Positions 24,689 to 27,110 of a DNA stretch of 27,110 bases are shown piece after piece (position 1 is the first letter of the stretch; every line of letters starts with the position of its first letter). A program made the position numbers and the translations under genes. The notes beneath the pieces were generated by a model that saw nothing but the letters and a program-made list of their open reading frames with translations, did not search any database and had not been told where the DNA came from. This stretch comes from Pseudomonadota bacterium (GTDB lineage: Bacteria > Pseudomonadota > Alphaproteobacteria > HIMB59 > GCA-002718135), in the NCBI GenBank assembly GCA_027625355.1, contig JAQBWI010000003.1, forward strand, positions 1-27,110, given 5' to 3'.

Positions 24689-25339
24689 GTGAGAAAAGTA
24701 TCATTAAAAATTTGCGGCATCACAAATTCACAGTCTATCAAAACAGCCTATAAAAATAAAATAAAGTCACTTGGATTTGCGAGCAATAATCTAAATGGTC
24801 CAAACACTGCTACAGATAAAAGAATACAAATATTAATCAAAGAATGTAAAAATTATAAAATTGAATCAGTTTTGCTAACTCGCTATGTTTCCTTAGATAA
24901 ATTAATAAAACAAATAGACTTTACAAAGCCAAAAACTATTTCATGTTCATACCATTTTAAAAAAAACGAATTAGAGCTTTTACGCAAAAAATTTAAAAGG
25001 TTAAAAATTGGAGTCGCAGTTAATCCTGAAAATTTTAATATAGCATATCTTCGTAATATTAAAGATATTGTGAATATTATATATTATGATCTAAACGTAT
25101 ATAAAACTAAAAGTATAAAGACATATTCGTTAATGAAGTGTTTAAAACAAATTCAATCAATAAAAAACCTATCTATCCCTGTTTTTATTGGAGGCGGTAT
25201 TGATGAAGAGAAAGCTAATAAAATAATAAATTTATTAAACCCCGAAGGTATTGATGTATCGCGTAATCTCAAAAATTCTAAAAATATAATTTCTTCAAAG
25301 AAATTAAAAAACTTCTTACACCAAGTTGCAGTAGCTTAA
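24689..25339 (+). CDS. Divergent phosphoribosylanthranilate isomerase-like (TrpF-like) protein
   Basis: This is a 216-residue predicted (beta/alpha)8 barrel starting with GTG at 24689; the ATG two bases earlier is out of frame and stops at once. SLKICGIT gives the catalytic-position cysteine (C9), and the C-terminal FIGGGIDEEKAN and EGIDVSRNLK match the phosphate-binding end of TrpF. It differs from normal TrpF: the SPR motif after the second strand is missing, and the usual loop after the catalytic Asp is replaced by YYDLNVYKTKSIKTY. No trpB or trpA is nearby. It may be a fast-evolving TrpF or a related isomerase. It overlaps the folK end by 24 bases on the opposite strand. Confidence 0.6.
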   Translation: MRKVSLKICGITNSQSIKTAYKNKIKSLGFASNNLNGPNTATDKRIQILIKECKNYKIESVLLTRYVSLDKLIKQIDFTKPKTISCSYHFKKNELELLRKKFKRLKIGVAVNPENFNIAYLRNIKDIVNIIYYDLNVYKTKSIKTYSLMKCLKQIQSIKNLSIPVFIGGGIDEEKANKIINLLNPEGIDVSRNLKNSKNIISSKKLKNFLHQVAVA

Positions 25340-25816
25340 TTTTTTAACAATATAAATATCTTTTAATTGTTCAATTAATTGTTTCACAGTTAATTTAGAC
25401 ACTGGATGTCTGAAGAAAGGATTAATATCCAAAAGAGGATATAAGACAAAATCCCTCTCTTGTGCACGTGGGTGGGGTATGATTAAATTATTATTTTTAA
25501 AGACTTTTTGATCAGAGAAAATAATATCTAAATCAATTTTTCTAGGTCCATTAATAATTCTTTTATTTTTTTGTAATTTTCTTTCTGCCAGTTGTATTTT
25601 ATTTATTAATTGGCTTGGTAACATTTCAGATTTTAAACAAACCATACTATTGTAAAAAAAATTTTGCTTTAAATATCCATAAGGTTTAGATTTGTAAATA
25701 TGTGCAACTTTAACCACATGACCAATTTTTCCTAATTCAACTAATGCTTTTGATAAATTGTTTCTGTAATTACCAATATTAGTTCCTAAGGCGATATAAT
25801 AATTAGTTGGATACAC
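25316..25816 (-). CDS. folK: HPPK, 2-amino-4-hydroxy-6-hydroxymethyldihydropteridine diphosphokinase
   Basis: I place the start at GTG 25816, giving 166 residues, rather than an ATG far upstream that would add 42 residues read out of frame through folB and unlike the family. With this start the protein opens YPTNYYIALGTNIG, as HPPK should, and overlaps the folB stop by 14 bases. The signature is GPRKIDLDIIF (R92, metal-binding D95 and D97), followed by PHPRAQERDFVLYPLLDI. It transfers pyrophosphate to the pterin that folP then joins to p-aminobenzoate. It is the last gene of the folate run, convergent with the TrpF-like gene. Confidence 0.88.
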   Translation of the reverse strand: MYPTNYYIALGTNIGNYRNNLSKALVELGKIGHVVKVAHIYKSKPYGYLKQNFFYNSMVCLKSEMLPSQLINKIQLAERKLQKNKRIINGPRKIDLDIIFSDQKVFKNNNLIIPHPRAQERDFVLYPLLDINPFFRHPVSKLTVKQLIEQLKDIYIVKKLSYCNLV

Positions 25817-26147
25817 TAACTGTTTCTGATCCGTAACGCTTAGCAACTGCGGTTTTATTAATTTTAACTTTAATTTTTTTAATCTTAAATTTTTTTGATA
25901 ACATGTTAGAAGAAGATGTAATGAGTTTTTCCAAAGTATCATAAGAGGACTCAGTAATAAATTGTTTTAATGATTTAGTTATCTTTGAATAATCTTTTAA
26001 ATTATTCATCGCTTCTAAATCTTTATCTTTAGCAACATTATAACTAAAATTTAAAGTAACTTTGAGTAATTGCTTTTTTTTTCTCTCATCTGGGGTGATA
26101 CCAATATTTGCAAATATTTTCAGATTTTTAATTTCTACTTCAAACAT
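25803..26147 (-). CDS. folB: Dihydroneopterin aldolase
   Basis: This is a 114-residue enzyme making 6-hydroxymethyl-dihydropterin. Visible family features are IKNLKIFANIGITPDERKKKQ (catalytic-region Glu near residue 21, start of the tunnel fold), DYSKITKSLKQFI (Tyr near 53), the EKLITSSSNML helix, and KINKTAVAKRYGSETVSV with the conserved lysine before the final strand. Length is normal. It overlaps folP by 13 bases upstream and folK by 14 bases downstream, consistent with one folate operon. Confidence 0.88.
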   Translation of the reverse strand: MFEVEIKNLKIFANIGITPDERKKKQLLKVTLNFSYNVAKDKDLEAMNNLKDYSKITKSLKQFITESSYDTLEKLITSSSNMLSKKFKIKKIKVKINKTAVAKRYGSETVSVSN

Positions 26148-26953
26148 AATTTTTTATACACCTTAAGGGTTTGGTAGGTTTCTTTAACGTCATGTACTCT
26201 AAACATATTCACCCCTTTTTTATAGCAATAAAGAGCGGAGGCTATTGAACCACCGAGACGATTATTAACATCACTCTTATCAATACCGCTGATCCAACTC
26301 TTACGAGATGCTCCTAATAAGACGCCACATTTTTTGATTTTAAATTGTTGAATATTTTGCATGATTTCAACGTTTTGTGAGAGATTTTTACCAAAACCAA
26401 TGCCTGGATCAAACCAGATTTTAGAGTGGGGTATGTTATATTTATCGACTGTTTTGAGAGTTGTTTGAAAAATTTTTTTAATATCACTCACAACATTTTT
26501 ATAAGAATTTACTTTAGATTGCATAATTTTTGGTGGAGCTGGGGTATGCATTAAGACTAAACCGTTTTTAAATTTTTTAGTTAACTGAAACAAATCTTTT
26601 GAACCTCCAAAAACATCATTGATGATATGTGCGCCGTTCTCTAAGGCAAATTCCTGTGTTTCAATTTTAGAAGAGTCAATAGATATTAAAAATTGATCTT
26701 TAGGTAATTTTTTTAAAATTGGAGATAGTTTTCTTATTTCTTCTTTATAGCTTATTGGATCACTTCCTGGTTTAGTGCTCTCCGCTCCTATATCAATAAT
26801 TTGCGCCCCTTCTTCAATCATACTCTTTATAGACTTTAAAGCATTAGAGGTTTTGTAATTCTTTCCACCGTCACTGAAAGAATCTTTAGTGACGTTACAA
26901 ATTCCCATAATTATTGGTGATACAATAGAAAATTTATTTTTATTAAATATCAT
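26135..26953 (-). CDS. folP: Dihydropteroate synthase
   Basis: This 272-residue TIM-barrel enzyme joins p-aminobenzoate to the pterin pyrophosphate made by FolK. Motifs are IMGICNVTKDSFSDGG (residues 15-30), IDIGAESTKPGS (53-64), GAHIINDVFGG, FDPGIGFGKNLSQN and LLGASRKSWI. The first motif departs from the common NVTPDSF by having lysine for proline. Its ATG overlaps the stop of the upstream class IV aminotransferase by four bases (ATGA), and its end overlaps folB by 13. All point to a single folate operon. Confidence 0.93.
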   Translation of the reverse strand: MIFNKNKFSIVSPIIMGICNVTKDSFSDGGKNYKTSNALKSIKSMIEEGAQIIDIGAESTKPGSDPISYKEEIRKLSPILKKLPKDQFLISIDSSKIETQEFALENGAHIINDVFGGSKDLFQLTKKFKNGLVLMHTPAPPKIMQSKVNSYKNVVSDIKKIFQTTLKTVDKYNIPHSKIWFDPGIGFGKNLSQNVEIMQNIQQFKIKKCGVLLGASRKSWISGIDKSDVNNRLGGSIASALYCYKKGVNMFRVHDVKETYQTLKVYKKLCLK

Positions 26954-27110
26954 AATTTTAATTGAGCATCGTATATTGAAGAAAACCTTTTAAACATTTT
27001 TGATGAAGAGCTAAACCATTTAATTTGAGGGATAGATGAAACTTTAACTACGCCTTTGCCAGAGCCAACCAAAATTATTTCATCAGCTAACAAGAGATCT
27101 GCAAAAGTTA
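26950..27110 (-). CDS. pabC: C-terminal part of a class IV aminotransferase, probably PabC
   Basis: The last 52 codons of a minus-strand gene run off the window edge. The readable end, LLADEIILVGSGKGVVKVSSI, matches the class IV pyridoxal-phosphate fold shared by aminodeoxychorismate lyase (PabC) and branched-chain aminotransferases: ADEI...GSGKGVV is the late cofactor-phosphate-side block. The stop overlaps the folP start by four bases (ATGA). With folP, folB and folK following, PabC, which makes p-aminobenzoate, is the likely identity. D-amino-acid or branched-chain transaminase remains possible until the 5' part is seen. Confidence 0.65.
   Translation of the reverse strand, partial: TFADLLLADEIILVGSGKGVVKVSSIPQIKWFSSSSKMFKRFSSIYDAQLKL

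Noticed and set aside
1..27110. CRISPR arrays, insertion sequences, tRNA or rRNA genes, prophage
   Set aside because: No regular direct repeats with spacers, transposase or integrase motifs, or tRNA-like cloverleaf sequences were seen in reading through.

Overview
The window is a very AT-rich, tightly packed bacterial chromosome segment that encodes about 30 proteins and no RNA genes that I could find. The content points to an alphaproteobacterium: a TIGR02300 'FYDLN-acid' type protein, MsrP/MsrQ, a ROSE-like RNA thermometer before hsp20, and a possible Irr-type iron box. The low G+C, short intergenic gaps, 1-4 base start/stop overlaps and several convergent 3' overlaps suggest a streamlined marine lineage, such as the SAR11-like HIMB59/AEGEAN-169 group or low-GC SAR116. 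The lineage is inferred from general character and no marker gene is present to prove it.

Layout. 125-4861: a phosphonate module, with phosphonoacetate hydrolase (phnA), phosphonoacetaldehyde dehydrogenase (phnY) and a SAM-methyltransferase-like protein on the minus strand, and a DMT-type permease divergent from them. 4914-6696: a small zinc-finger gene, a TIGR02300 protein and a YcaD-like MFS transporter. 6671-8197: periplasmic methionine sulfoxide repair (msrP, msrQ). 8286-12917: a YejA-like peptide-binding protein, an EamA permease, a PfkB kinase resembling adenosine kinase, and a convergent adenosine deaminase. 12944-17454: a M48 metalloprotease with the ATPase of an iron(III) ABC transporter, facing the permease and binding-protein genes of what is probably the same transporter. 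17455-17680: a control region with several palindromes, one close to the alphaproteobacterial iron control element, followed by an exported protein of unknown function. 18304-18829: hsp20 with a heat-shock sigma-factor promoter and a ROSE-like leader. 18838-24639: one minus-strand run of DUF1800, DUF1501, cytidine deaminase, purine nucleoside phosphorylase, thymidine phosphorylase and an O-methyltransferase. 24689-27110: a divergent TrpF-like protein, then the folate genes pabC-like, folP, folB, folK.

Together the genes suggest a scavenging lifestyle: phosphonate phosphorus and carbon, peptides, nucleosides and ferric iron are taken up and broken down. Periplasmic oxidation repair and temperature-controlled chaperone production are added. 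The most interesting non-coding signals are the two-layer heat control of hsp20 and the palindrome cluster upstream of the iron-binding protein.
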